A DNA stretch of 6,508 nt from CAYVTZ01 sp964454685 (GCA_964454685.1 CAYVTZ010000078.1:1-6508); one strand, 5' to 3'; shown: positions 1 through 6,241, counted from the first letter of the stretch. A program made the numbers and translations. The notes: a model not told the origin generated them from the sequence alone.

Positions 1-61
1 ATCATTTTATCTCATCTGACAATGGAGGTTTACACATTTTTTTCAGCACTACCAAGTATCG
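1..61 (-). other. Sequence downstream of the DGQHR nuclease gene, to the left edge
   Basis: There is no convincing terminator after the TAG of the nuclease gene. The only fold is a weak AGC/GCT plus ACT/AGT hairpin followed by A residues rather than T residues on the minus strand, so the transcript may run on past the edge. An 11-codon minus-strand frame starts at the ATG at 37-35 and stops with TGA at 4-2. That TGA overlaps an ATG at 5-3 in the same ATGA arrangement seen between the methylase and nuclease genes. Neither ATG has a strong ribosome binding site, so I do not call a gene here. A third gene of the cassette could begin beyond the edge. Confidence 0.3.
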
Positions 62-2341
62 CTATTTTGAAGATAACCATTTGTACAAAGCTTTTATAAA
101 AATATAATCATTTTCGGAAATACTAGTGGTTGGATTGCTACTACTCTCGATTTTGGCCAAACGAGTAAGCCACTCAATTTTTTTATTTTTCCCCCCTGCT
201 ATTTTTCTTTCTTCAGGGCGAGTAAAGCCGTTTTCGAATAGCTCAGACCAATTCGGTCCATAAATAGCAATCTCTTTGCAATTAGTTAAGGATACACAAT
301 CCCAAATTGAAACAGTTTTCCCGTTACCGGTTATACTATATTCGTAATTCTGTTTTCCCATCTTGTCATTTGCTTGGCGATACACTTTTGGTGGCATTCC
401 TGCTGTAATCCATTTGTCACCATATTTGGTTTGCAATTTTTGGGCAAAGCTACTCTTAATAATATGTCCTAATTCGCGAATCATCGCAAAAGATTCTTCG
501 TTAAACTGCTTACTGTTATCACGAATCCATTGCGCTAAGCCATCAGGGTTAAATTCAGTCCTTGATTCAGAAACAACTCTTTGATATGTGCGCCAAACTC
601 GTGTCTTTCCTCCGCTACCATATTGTGTTCGGATTTCTTTCCTATCGTTGTCAGATATTGAACCAAAAAATGTAACCAATGGTGCTAAGTAGTATTCTAC
701 TTCTTTAACCATGTTTTCAACACTGTCGCTTTTGGGATGAATTTTTGAATCATGAATAAGATGATTTACAATATCATTGAAAACACGAATTAGAGCATGA
801 ATACTGTTGTTAATTGAAAGAACACCATGATTTCCATCCCCATTTTCCCATTCTTCCCGGAGATTTTCTCTAAAACACTCAAAACAATTCATAATAAAGG
901 GTAACAATACATCTCGCGTTGCTAGATTATCTCCTCTATCAAATGTCCCGTCTTCTGAAATTACATTTCCGTTTCCATAGCGGCTTAAAAAATTAGTAGA
1001 TTTTAACGCGTTTTCAATAGTTTCTATTGTTATGCAGCAAATTTCATCTGCCTCATTTTCACCAATAATAATGCGCCCAAAAAGTGGCGATGATTGTATC
1101 TCGCCAAGACGTTGCGCCATACTAAGCCTTAAAGCTTTTCTCCGTTTATTCCAATCATCGGATGTCCACAGTAAATCTGCATTTAGCGTATTCTGTAAAT
1201 TTTTGGGTACTGCTTTTTGGTTTTCATTAATTTCCATAAACATTTCCACTTGCTTGTTTTGATCTAAATTTACAAAAGCAACAACAGGTACTGTATTATT
1301 GTCAGAATATTTTGAATCCGCATAGCCATATAAACGATGTTGTCCATCAATAATGTGTGCTGAACGATATAGCTGTGGTAAGTGTAGTATTCCAATTTTT
1401 GAAATAGCAGAATCAACCTGTGGAGTTGCCCGATCAAACCTGAGTTTTCGTCCGCCAGTATTTATGCTGATAATTAGAGAATTAGGGAAAAAGCCACCAC
1501 TATTGATAAATTTTTGGATCTCTTTAAGCCTAGGTTTCTTGATGATGCGCTGATATGTCGGCATTAGGTCGCTATTGGCTTCATTGCGGTGGAGAACATA
1601 TGCTATTTTTAGAAGTTTCTCGGGTTCGATAGAGAATGAATAATAGGTTTGTCCCCCCATCTTTCCTTCAATCGCAGGAATTTCATTATCCATCGCAGTT
1701 ATTTTTTGAGCATCGAATAAGTGACCAAGTAATTGGAACCTTGCACTACCTCCAAGATGTTTTGTTAGTTCTGCAAAATAGTTGACCGCGTATTCATCAA
1801 AATATTGAATATCACAGTCCTTCATTCTGTTTTTATCTGTTGTGCCAACTTCATAGTTTTTAGTTGCAAATATGTATTTTGCCTTTCGATTGGGAAATTT
1901 TTTCTTGGCTTCACAAAATAATCCCTCTCTGATACCGCGAATTGATTCAATATCATCTTTAAAAATTCCTTTTTTGCCTATGAATGCACATTTACACTCA
2001 ACGAAGATGATCGTTTCTTTATCTACTGCAAAAACATCAATCTGTTTGGTCAATTTGTGATCTGATGCACTGTAAGGAATCGCTAAGTGCCGATCTTTAT
2101 TCATGTATTCAAAACCCATAGAAGCAAACAAATCCCATACTTCATCTTCAAATTGCTCGTCTAGTGGCTTAGGTTTTTTCATGCGTACAAGTGTTTTGAG
2201 TGCTCGATCAACCTTCCAACCCTCTTGCTCGCGTTTTTCCTGCAGTTCAGGTTCGAATTTTTCGAAAACACAAACCTGCCTGCGTTTTCGCTTTACGCCC
2301 ATTAGTTCGCTTCCTGTTACTAACTTATCATCGGAAATCAT
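62..2341 (-). CDS. DGQHR-domain protein with N-terminal PD-(D/E)XK nuclease domain (759 aa)
   Basis: Seen: a large protein with three regions. Residues about 60-190 read as a restriction-endonuclease-like fold: a Glu-rich helix (EDEVWDLF, about 65-72), IDVFAV with Asp102, then IIFVECK with Glu115 and Lys117, the D...ExK pattern of PD-(D/E)XK nucleases. The middle (about 230-400) holds IIDGQHRLYGY, with DGQHR at 332-336, followed by MEINENQKAVPKNL, the hallmark of the DGQHR/DndB-like family. The last 140 residues (YGDKWITAGMP, NWSELF, WLTRL) resemble Swt1-type HEPN domains, but the usual catalytic RxxxxH motif is not evident. The ATG overlaps the methylase TGA (ATGA) and has a GGGGGGAG ribosome binding site, which implies translational coupling. 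DndB proteins regulate phosphorothioation operons, but no dnd genes are visible. Inferred role: DNA-targeting effector or sensor paired with the methylase. The family call is firm and the function is not known. Confidence 0.88.
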   Translation of the reverse strand: MISDDKLVTGSELMGVKRKRRQVCVFEKFEPELQEKREQEGWKVDRALKTLVRMKKPKPLDEQFEDEVWDLFASMGFEYMNKDRHLAIPYSASDHKLTKQIDVFAVDKETIIFVECKCAFIGKKGIFKDDIESIRGIREGLFCEAKKKFPNRKAKYIFATKNYEVGTTDKNRMKDCDIQYFDEYAVNYFAELTKHLGGSARFQLLGHLFDAQKITAMDNEIPAIEGKMGGQTYYSFSIEPEKLLKIAYVLHRNEANSDLMPTYQRIIKKPRLKEIQKFINSGGFFPNSLIISINTGGRKLRFDRATPQVDSAISKIGILHLPQLYRSAHIIDGQHRLYGYADSKYSDNNTVPVVAFVNLDQNKQVEMFMEINENQKAVPKNLQNTLNADLLWTSDDWNKRRKALRLSMAQRLGEIQSSPLFGRIIIGENEADEICCITIETIENALKSTNFLSRYGNGNVISEDGTFDRGDNLATRDVLLPFIMNCFECFRENLREEWENGDGNHGVLSINNSIHALIRVFNDIVNHLIHDSKIHPKSDSVENMVKEVEYYLAPLVTFFGSISDNDRKEIRTQYGSGGKTRVWRTYQRVVSESRTEFNPDGLAQWIRDNSKQFNEESFAMIRELGHIIKSSFAQKLQTKYGDKWITAGMPPKVYRQANDKMGKQNYEYSITGNGKTVSIWDCVSLTNCKEIAIYGPNWSELFENGFTRPEERKIAGGKNKKIEWLTRLAKIESSSNPTTSISENDYIFIKALYKWLSSK

Positions 2342-3174
2342 ACTTCTCCCCCCGGAATATTAGTAAAAATATATTCGCTAACTTGTCCGCGCTTTGCGTT
2401 CTGTCCACCTATTAAACTTGCCCTACTCAATTCTATGACACGATCGCCTGCATCAAATATTTCCAGTATTACAGGATGTGCTGCATTGGTTAAAATATAA
2501 TAAGCATTTTTTTCTTTTATTATATCAACTAATTGTCTTAATCGTATCTGATCATCTAGAGAGAATAGTTTTTGATTGTACTTGATGAATCCATTATTAT
2601 TGTGTGACACTGTATATGGAGGATCCAGAAACACAAGATCATTTTCAGAAATATTTGCTTGGCACATATTAAAATCATCGCAAGCAATAGTCGCCGATTG
2701 CAGATAGTAACTTGCAATGGTTAGTCTTTCTTTTTCTAAAAATGGCTTGTCTCGATACCCATAGGGCACATTATAGATGCCCTTTAAATTCACCCTGTAG
2801 ATCCCATTATAGGAAGTCTGATTTAAATATATAAATCTAGCCGCTTTTTTTGCTGGTTCCAACTCAGTTTCACTTCTAACTCTATAGTAACATTCTTCTG
2901 TGTTCTCAAGCTTTTCTAAAATATTGATTATATCTTGTGGCATATCTCTTAGAGTGGCATATGTTTCAATGAGTTCTCGATTTAGATCTGATAGATATAT
3001 TTTATTTGTGGGGTGTAGCGCAAAGAAAATAGCCCCACTACCCAAAAACGGTTCATGATAATTCTTGAATTTTATTTCGCCAATAATTTTATCTAAGTAT
3101 TTAATTAACCAAGTTTTCCCCCCAGCCCATCGTAGAAAAGGCTTTGTACTATTTATGTGTTTCGACTTGATCAT
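2338..3174 (-). CDS. Dam/D12-family DNA adenine-N6 methyltransferase (278 aa)
   Basis: This enzyme transfers a methyl group from S-adenosylmethionine to N6 of adenine in DNA. Seen: FLRWAGGK at 13-20 (motif X of the alpha-class D12 family), EPFLGSGA at 41-48 (SAM-binding motif I), SDLNRELI at 62-69, the target-region stretch LNQTSYNGIYRVN at 117-129, catalytic DPPY at 184-187, and a Dam-like tail (SEYIFTN, 266-272). At 278 residues it matches the usual length of Dam/DpnM-type enzymes and looks intact. The ATG at 3174 has GGAG (3183-3186) eight bases upstream. Its TGA overlaps the ATG of the downstream nuclease gene, so both proteins come from one transcript. The coding sequence is clearly more AT-rich than the Fic gene beside it. 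Known of the family: members may be solitary (GATC) or the modification half of a restriction system. The pairing here suggests the second. The recognition site cannot be read from sequence alone. Confidence 0.95.
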   Translation of the reverse strand: MIKSKHINSTKPFLRWAGGKTWLIKYLDKIIGEIKFKNYHEPFLGSGAIFFALHPTNKIYLSDLNRELIETYATLRDMPQDIINILEKLENTEECYYRVRSETELEPAKKAARFIYLNQTSYNGIYRVNLKGIYNVPYGYRDKPFLEKERLTIASYYLQSATIACDDFNMCQANISENDLVFLDPPYTVSHNNNGFIKYNQKLFSLDDQIRLRQLVDIIKEKNAYYILTNAAHPVILEIFDAGDRVIELSRASLIGGQNAKRGQVSEYIFTNIPGGEV

Positions 3175-3217
3175 ATAAATTGCTCCGATTCACTTAGCTC
3201 ATTAAAATCGTTAATAT

Positions 3218-3235
3218 AATATATGGAAATATATT
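3218..3235. repeat. AT-rich dyad at the predicted start site of the methylase transcript
   Basis: On the minus strand AATATAT and ATATATT form a 7-bp perfect inverted repeat around TTCC, directly downstream of a TATAAT box. It would cover the transcription start and could be an operator. The flank is very AT-rich, so chance is a real alternative. Confidence 0.3.
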
Positions 3236-3236
3236 T

Positions 3237-3265
3237 ATTATAGAACACATTTACTAAAATTACCA
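3237..3265 (-). promoter_or_regulatory. Candidate promoter of the methylase-nuclease operon
   Basis: A perfect TATAAT -10 box lies at 3242-3237 on the minus strand. The hexamer 17 bases upstream is only TGGTAA (3265-3260), a weak -35, so the promoter may need an activator or be weak. It would give a leader of about 57 nt before the methylase ATG. No GC-rich terminator separates it from the Fic gene, so read-through from Fic is also possible. Confidence 0.5.
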
Positions 3266-3280
3266 TATGCAAACTGTGTA

Positions 3281-3292
3281 TATCTATAGATA
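3281..3292. repeat. Perfect 12-bp palindrome after the Fic stop codon
   Basis: TATCTATAGATA is its own reverse complement and lies three bases beyond the Fic TGA. Flanking GTG and CAC extend the symmetry imperfectly. It has no T-tract or GC pairs, so it is not a terminator. It could be a protein-binding site upstream of the methylase promoter. Confidence 0.35.
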
Positions 3293-3294
3293 AT

Positions 3295-4347
3295 TCACTC
3301 CCGCCTCATCACATAAGCGGTTCCGCGTCCTGCGCCGATCTTTACGATTTCGCCCGCCTTAAGCAATTCGCCCAAGGTGCGTTCTATGGTGGTTTCGCTG
3401 ATGTCGGGGCATCGCAAAGCAATTTCTTTTTTGGAAATTTTGCCCAAATGGCTTTCGATGATCGCTTTTACGCGCTCGCTCTTGGTAACTTTTTTTGTGG
3501 ATAGAATATCCACTCGTGAAGCAAATTCCCTGTATGCATTCAGTATGATGCCGAGATAGTATTTCACAAAGGGACGATAGTCGTTTTTGCTCTCATGCCA
3601 GCCCTGCGAACTGATTTCCAATATCTCATAATAGGATTCTTTTGTTTTTTCAATCAGCATTTCGATGCTGATATATTTGCCGACAATATATCCCGCGCGA
3701 TAGAGCAAGAGCAAAGTCAGTAGCCTGCTGATCCGTCCGTTGCCATCACTGAAAGGATGGATGCACAAAAAATCCAATATGTAAACAGGGATCAACAGCA
3801 GCGGATCAACTTGCGCATGTTCAATTTCATTGATATAGGCGTTGCATATATTTTCCAGCATCATTGGCGTTTCAAAAGCCGAAACAGGCTGAAAGCGTAT
3901 TCTGGATTTACCCTCTGCATCGCGCTCCTCTATGATGTTATCTGTGCTTTTGAGAGTTCCGCCAGCAGAGAACGAAGCATATTGATATAAATCGCGATGC
4001 AACTGTAAAATGATATTGGGGCGCGGCGGAAGATAATCATAGTTTTCATGCACAATTGCAAGAACATCACGATACCCAGCGATCTCGCTTTCGTTGCGAT
4101 TGAGCGGTTTGGCGTTTTGCTGCACCAGTTCAATGACGCGTTTATCCGTTGTATAGATGCCCTCAATGCGGTTTGAAGACTCTGTGCTTTGAATTTTGGC
4201 TACATTGAGCAAACTGTTGAGGATGTCCGGCTTTGTTTCAACAAAAAGAGTTTGCTGCCCTTTTTGTTCATGGATCGAAGAAAGCAGATTTACAATTTCT
4301 TTTGTTAATAGCGTATCCCCAATGTGCGAATAATCCAAATGGCGCAT
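3295..4347 (-). CDS. Fic family protein, class II, with C-terminal winged helix (350 aa)
   Basis: Fic enzymes usually transfer AMP from ATP to a hydroxyl group of a target protein. Seen: the core motif HPFSDGNGRISR at 197-208, with catalytic His197, Asp201 and the phosphate-binding GNGR. An N-terminal inhibitory helix SNRIEG (58-63) matches the [S/T]xxxE[G/N] rule, placing it in class II, where Glu62 would block productive ATP binding until relieved. The last about 60 residues (ISKKEIALRC, TTIERTLGELLKAG, AYVMRRE) read as a winged helix, common in long bacterial Fic proteins and possibly DNA-binding. All key residues are present and the length is normal for the family. The ATG at 4347 has GGGAG (4355-4359) seven bases upstream. 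It has its own promoter and follows the terminator of the J-domain gene. The target is unknown. Confidence 0.95.
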   Translation of the reverse strand: MRHLDYSHIGDTLLTKEIVNLLSSIHEQKGQQTLFVETKPDILNSLLNVAKIQSTESSNRIEGIYTTDKRVIELVQQNAKPLNRNESEIAGYRDVLAIVHENYDYLPPRPNIILQLHRDLYQYASFSAGGTLKSTDNIIEERDAEGKSRIRFQPVSAFETPMMLENICNAYINEIEHAQVDPLLLIPVYILDFLCIHPFSDGNGRISRLLTLLLLYRAGYIVGKYISIEMLIEKTKESYYEILEISSQGWHESKNDYRPFVKYYLGIILNAYREFASRVDILSTKKVTKSERVKAIIESHLGKISKKEIALRCPDISETTIERTLGELLKAGEIVKIGAGRGTAYVMRRE

Positions 4348-4381
4348 TTTTCATCTCCCTCATTGATTGATTATCTGCATC

Positions 4382-4411
4382 ATTATAACACATATTGATG
4401 CAAATAAACAA
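4382..4411 (-). promoter_or_regulatory. Promoter of the Fic gene
   Basis: On the minus strand an extended -10 (TGT plus TATAAT, hexamer at 4387-4382) lies 18 bases after TTGTTT (4411-4406). The start would fall near 4375, giving a short leader that contains the ribosome binding site. It sits just downstream of the preceding terminator, so Fic is probably its own transcription unit. Confidence 0.6.
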
Positions 4412-4440
4412 CGGATTGTGCAATTTTAAAAATACAAGTA

Positions 4441-4462
4441 AAAGCCGCATCTCAGCGGCTTT
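4441..4462 (-). terminator. Rho-independent terminator of the J-domain gene
   Basis: AAAGCCGC and GCGGCTTT form a perfect 8-bp stem around a 6-base loop. On the minus strand it is followed by TTTTACTTGTATTTTT. The TGA stop of the J-domain gene (4454-4452) lies inside the loop, so the last codons of the gene form one arm. Confidence 0.8.
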
Positions 4463-4952
4463 CTTGCAACCGATCGATTTTTTCTGATTCGTAAGAGCAG
4501 CTTCCATACTTTGCCCGAATATCATCCATCGAATATTCCTGTTTGCTCCATTTTCGGTATTCGCCCGTGTGCCAATACCAAGCAGTTTTCTTTTTCGCCC
4601 ATTTGAAGCCTGATTCTTTTAAATAGTCCTTGTATTGCCGTGTGTTCCCTGTCAGCCATACCCACGAGCCGCAAACCTCAACAACGACATCTTCCAAGCG
4701 AATCACCTTGATGATGATATCACGGAATATCTCCGGCGTTTCCTCTGTATCTTTGGTGTAGGTTTCTCCCTCTGCGGTGCGGTGGATGTCTTTGAACATC
4801 TTAAACGCGATTTCATATTCGGCATTAACTGCCTTTAAAACTTCCTGCTCTTGCTCTCCATTCTCCGGCTTGTCGGGGTGATAGGTGCGCACCAATTCAT
4901 AGTAGCGGCGTTTGATGTCTTCTAATGTTTTGCATCCTTCAAAGTATTTCAT
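4452..4952 (-). CDS. J-domain (Hsp40-like) protein with Trp-rich C-terminal domain (166 aa)
   Basis: J domains stimulate the ATPase of Hsp70 (DnaK). Seen: residues 9-55 fit a J domain, with a basic helix (DIKRRYYELVRTY), the essential HPD at 25-27 and a following helix (VLKAVNAEYEIAFKMF). It lacks the Gly/Phe, zinc-finger and substrate domains of DnaJ. A second domain at about 90-150 (GSWVWLTGNTRQYKDYLK, FKWAKKKTAWYW) is Trp-rich. From memory this pairing is common in proteins on clostridial plasmids and integrative elements, but I could not search. I place the start at 4952 because AGGAGG lies eight bases upstream. A longer reading from the ATG at 4988 has no ribosome binding site and would begin inside a hairpin loop. 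The gene is bounded by a structured leader and its own terminator. It is likely a mobile-element accessory protein and its partner is unknown. Confidence 0.85.
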   Translation of the reverse strand: MKYFEGCKTLEDIKRRYYELVRTYHPDKPENGEQEQEVLKAVNAEYEIAFKMFKDIHRTAEGETYTKDTEETPEIFRDIIIKVIRLEDVVVEVCGSWVWLTGNTRQYKDYLKESGFKWAKKKTAWYWHTGEYRKWSKQEYSMDDIRAKYGSCSYESEKIDRLQESR

Positions 4953-4960
4953 TGATAAAC

Positions 4961-4966
4961 CCTCCT
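4961..4966 (-). promoter_or_regulatory. Ribosome binding site deciding the J-domain start
   Basis: AGGAGG lies eight bases before the ATG at 4952-4950. It is a near-perfect site and settles the start 12 codons inside the longest open frame. It follows directly on the 3' strand of the three-way-junction stem (4973-4981). Confidence 0.85.
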
Positions 4967-4972
4967 GAGTGT

Positions 4973-5194
4973 CTTTCGCTGCAGCCATTGTTGGCTGGCT
5001 TGATTCACAGCCTGTTCAGCCGAAAGAACCCAAAAGGAATACCGCGTTTTTTCACTGCGTCAAGTTGGAGGTGCGCCGCATACGATCTTGATGCCAAGGG
5101 GAAAAATCTGATAGGCTATTGAAAGCCAGTCATAATTTGCAACTGTCCAAAGCAGTTACCTTGAGCGGGTTATGCACCCGCCCGATTTTCGGGC
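4973..5194 (-). ncRNA. Candidate structured RNA leader upstream of the J-domain gene
   Basis: No convincing gene lies between 4953 and 5314. Read on the minus strand, this stretch is a row of hairpins. GCCCGA/TCGGGC with loop AAA is at 5194-5180. GGGT/ACCC around GCATA is at 5179-5167. GTAACTG/CAGTTGC is at 5159-5139. TGA..GGCT/AGCC..TCA is at 5132-5109. CTTG/CAAG is at 5098-5087. A three-way junction follows. Its closing stem is CTTTC(g)GCTG (5026-5017) with CAGCGAAAG (4981-4973). Inside are GGCT/AGCC (5012-5009 with 5000-4997) and AGCCA/TGGCT around ACAA (4996-4983). The junction ends seven bases before AGGAGG. I cannot assign it to a known riboswitch or RNA class. Alternatives are a decayed gene (short open frames without a supported start) or a transfer origin. 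Confidence 0.45.
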
Positions 5195-5206
5195 AAACAA
5201 AGAAAG

Positions 5207-5230
5207 CTTTAGAGTGTACACAGACTAAAG
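5207..5230. repeat. Operator-like dyad at the head of the J-domain leader
   Basis: On the minus strand CTTTAG (5230-5225) and CTAAAG (5212-5207) flank the perfect 8-bp palindrome GTGTACAC (5221-5214), with centres one base apart. It lies just beyond the phosphatase terminator, where a promoter for the J-domain transcript would be expected, though I could not find clear -35/-10 boxes. It could be a repressor site or an RNA hairpin. Confidence 0.4.
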
Positions 5231-5234
5231 ATAA

Positions 5235-5270
5235 AATAAGAGCAGAGGCAAGAAGCCTTCTACTCTTATT
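5235..5270 (-). terminator. Rho-independent terminator of the metallophosphoesterase gene
   Basis: On the minus strand AATAAGAG (5270-5263) pairs with CTCTTATT (5242-5235). The stem continues inward through a G-T pair, AG/CT and AGGC/GCCT past one bulged A. The 3' side runs into TTATTTTATCTTT. It lies about 45 bases after the stop codon. Confidence 0.8.
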
Positions 5271-5314
5271 CATAATCTTTATATACCCAAGTTAGCATTT
5301 TCTCTCAATGACTC

Positions 5315-6145
5315 TCAAGGGTGTTTTATTCCATATTCTACCCATTCAAACGCACCATCCGTTTTTCTGATTTTGCGAAATTCCGTATATTCTCCTGTTT
5401 CCGTATCATATTTCAGCAGCGGAATTTTACCGCTTTTTACAGTAGTGCCATCCAAATAATAGTGGCTTTCCCCATCCCAATAAACATCATGAAAATGATC
5501 ATCGTGGGCAATACCGCATGTACCAACATGCCCTGCAATAATATCTTTGTAAAACGAACCTGTTTCAGCCGGATATTTACTTGTAAACATCGCTTCCGCT
5601 GTGCCATGTTTCCATAAATCATCAGCATCTTCATCAATACCTGCATGAACAAAAATTTGCTTCTCTGTTTCATAATAATATGGCAAGCCACGAAGCCATG
5701 CAAGGAGCTCCTTGTGGTCTTTTTTAAGGATCGTTTTGATGGCGCGGCTGATCGCAACATTCATTGCATTAGGCGTTTTAAATTGTCCGTTGCGCTCCAT
5801 ATCAAAAATGCCTTGTTGAAATTCGCAGAATTCTTGATCTGACATAAACTCCTTTATGGTGCTAAGGTCTTGATCGAAACCGAGCCAATATAAGTCATCC
5901 TCTTTGCTGAAAAGGAAATCCACAAACATTTCTTCATGATTTCCCTTTAAGACAACAATCTGATCGGGGTTGCCTTTCTGCAAATTCATTGTGTGATAAA
6001 GTGTTTTACACGAATCATACCCATAATCCATATAATCTCCACAGAAGATTATTTTGCTTTGGGGATTGGACAAATCCACGTTGGTAAGAGTGTCCAGCAT
6101 GATATCATGAAAACCATGGATATCGCTCAGCGCATAATAGTGCAA
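5315..6145 (-). CDS. Metallophosphoesterase, PPP / symmetrical diadenosine tetraphosphatase-like (276 aa)
   Basis: This is a two-metal phosphoesterase hydrolysing phosphoesters on proteins or nucleotides. Seen: every family motif in order. These are SDIHG (Asp8, His10), CGDYMDYG (Asp37, Asp40; the usual GDxxDRG has Tyr in place of Arg), LKGNHEE (Asn69, His70), FVHAG (His167) and IAGHVG (His206), then the LDGTTVKSGKIPLL tail typical of the PPP group. There is no signal peptide, so it is cytoplasmic. The start is TTG at 6145: AGAGGTG lies seven bases upstream, and the next in-frame Met falls after the SDIHG motif, which cannot be lost. It has its own candidate promoter and terminator, so it is probably monocistronic. 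Substrate is uncertain: phosphoserine/threonine and diadenosine tetraphosphate are both handled by close relatives, and a PrpA-like phosphatase is one option. Confidence 0.93.
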   Translation of the reverse strand: MHYYALSDIHGFHDIMLDTLTNVDLSNPQSKIIFCGDYMDYGYDSCKTLYHTMNLQKGNPDQIVVLKGNHEEMFVDFLFSKEDDLYWLGFDQDLSTIKEFMSDQEFCEFQQGIFDMERNGQFKTPNAMNVAISRAIKTILKKDHKELLAWLRGLPYYYETEKQIFVHAGIDEDADDLWKHGTAEAMFTSKYPAETGSFYKDIIAGHVGTCGIAHDDHFHDVYWDGESHYYLDGTTVKSGKIPLLKYDTETGEYTEFRKIRKTDGAFEWVEYGIKHP

Positions 6146-6152
6146 CAGTTTA

Positions 6153-6159
6153 CACCTCT
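6153..6159 (-). promoter_or_regulatory. Ribosome binding site supporting a TTG start
   Basis: AGAGGTG lies seven bases before the TTG at 6145-6143. This, with the family motif beginning at residue 7, fixes the non-ATG start of the metallophosphoesterase. Confidence 0.8.
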
Positions 6160-6186
6160 TGGTAAGTATTGGCTGTTATGTCACGA

Positions 6187-6216
6187 GCGGGAAAATGCCT
6201 TTTTGCATAATCCCGC
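6187..6216 (-). other. Hairpin in the leader of the metallophosphoesterase mRNA
   Basis: The minus strand forms an outer stem GCGGGA/TCCCGC, a symmetric TT/TT internal loop, an inner stem ATGC/GCAT and the loop AAAAAG. No T-tract follows, so it is not a terminator. It lies between the predicted transcription start and the ribosome binding site, where it could affect mRNA stability or translation, or serve as a binding site in DNA. Confidence 0.5.
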
Positions 6217-6241
6217 ATTTGACATAAGTATTGATAAAAAT

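Noticed and set aside
2..37. 11-codon minus-strand frame at the left edge with an ATGA overlap
   Set aside because: It has no strong ribosome binding site, is very short, and the edge prevents any test of what follows.
62..2341. Calling the large gene dndB of a phosphorothioation system
   Set aside because: No dndA, C, D or E is present, and the N-terminal nuclease domain is not part of DndB.
2338..3174. Assigning GATC as the methylase target
   Set aside because: D12-family enzymes have several specificities and the target region is too variable to read by eye.
4268..4525. 85-codon minus-strand frame spanning the end of the J-domain gene and the start of Fic
   Set aside because: It runs through a terminator and a promoter, overlaps two well-supported genes in another frame, and resembles no family.
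4953..4988. A 12-codon N-terminal extension of the J-domain protein from the ATG at 4988
   Set aside because: No ribosome binding site precedes that ATG, it begins in the loop of a hairpin, and an AGGAGG site fits the internal start at 4952.
4950..5060. Short minus-strand open frame ending with TGA overlapping the J-domain ATG (ATGA), like a coupled upstream gene
   Set aside because: It is only about 36 codons long after an in-frame stop and has no ATG. Neighbouring frames are equally open, and the region is better explained by RNA structure. A decayed gene remains possible.
5437..5760. 107-codon frame inside the metallophosphoesterase gene on the same strand
   Set aside because: It is a frame-shifted copy of a gene whose motifs are all intact in its own frame, and its composition (rich in Met, Ile and Lys) is not protein-like.
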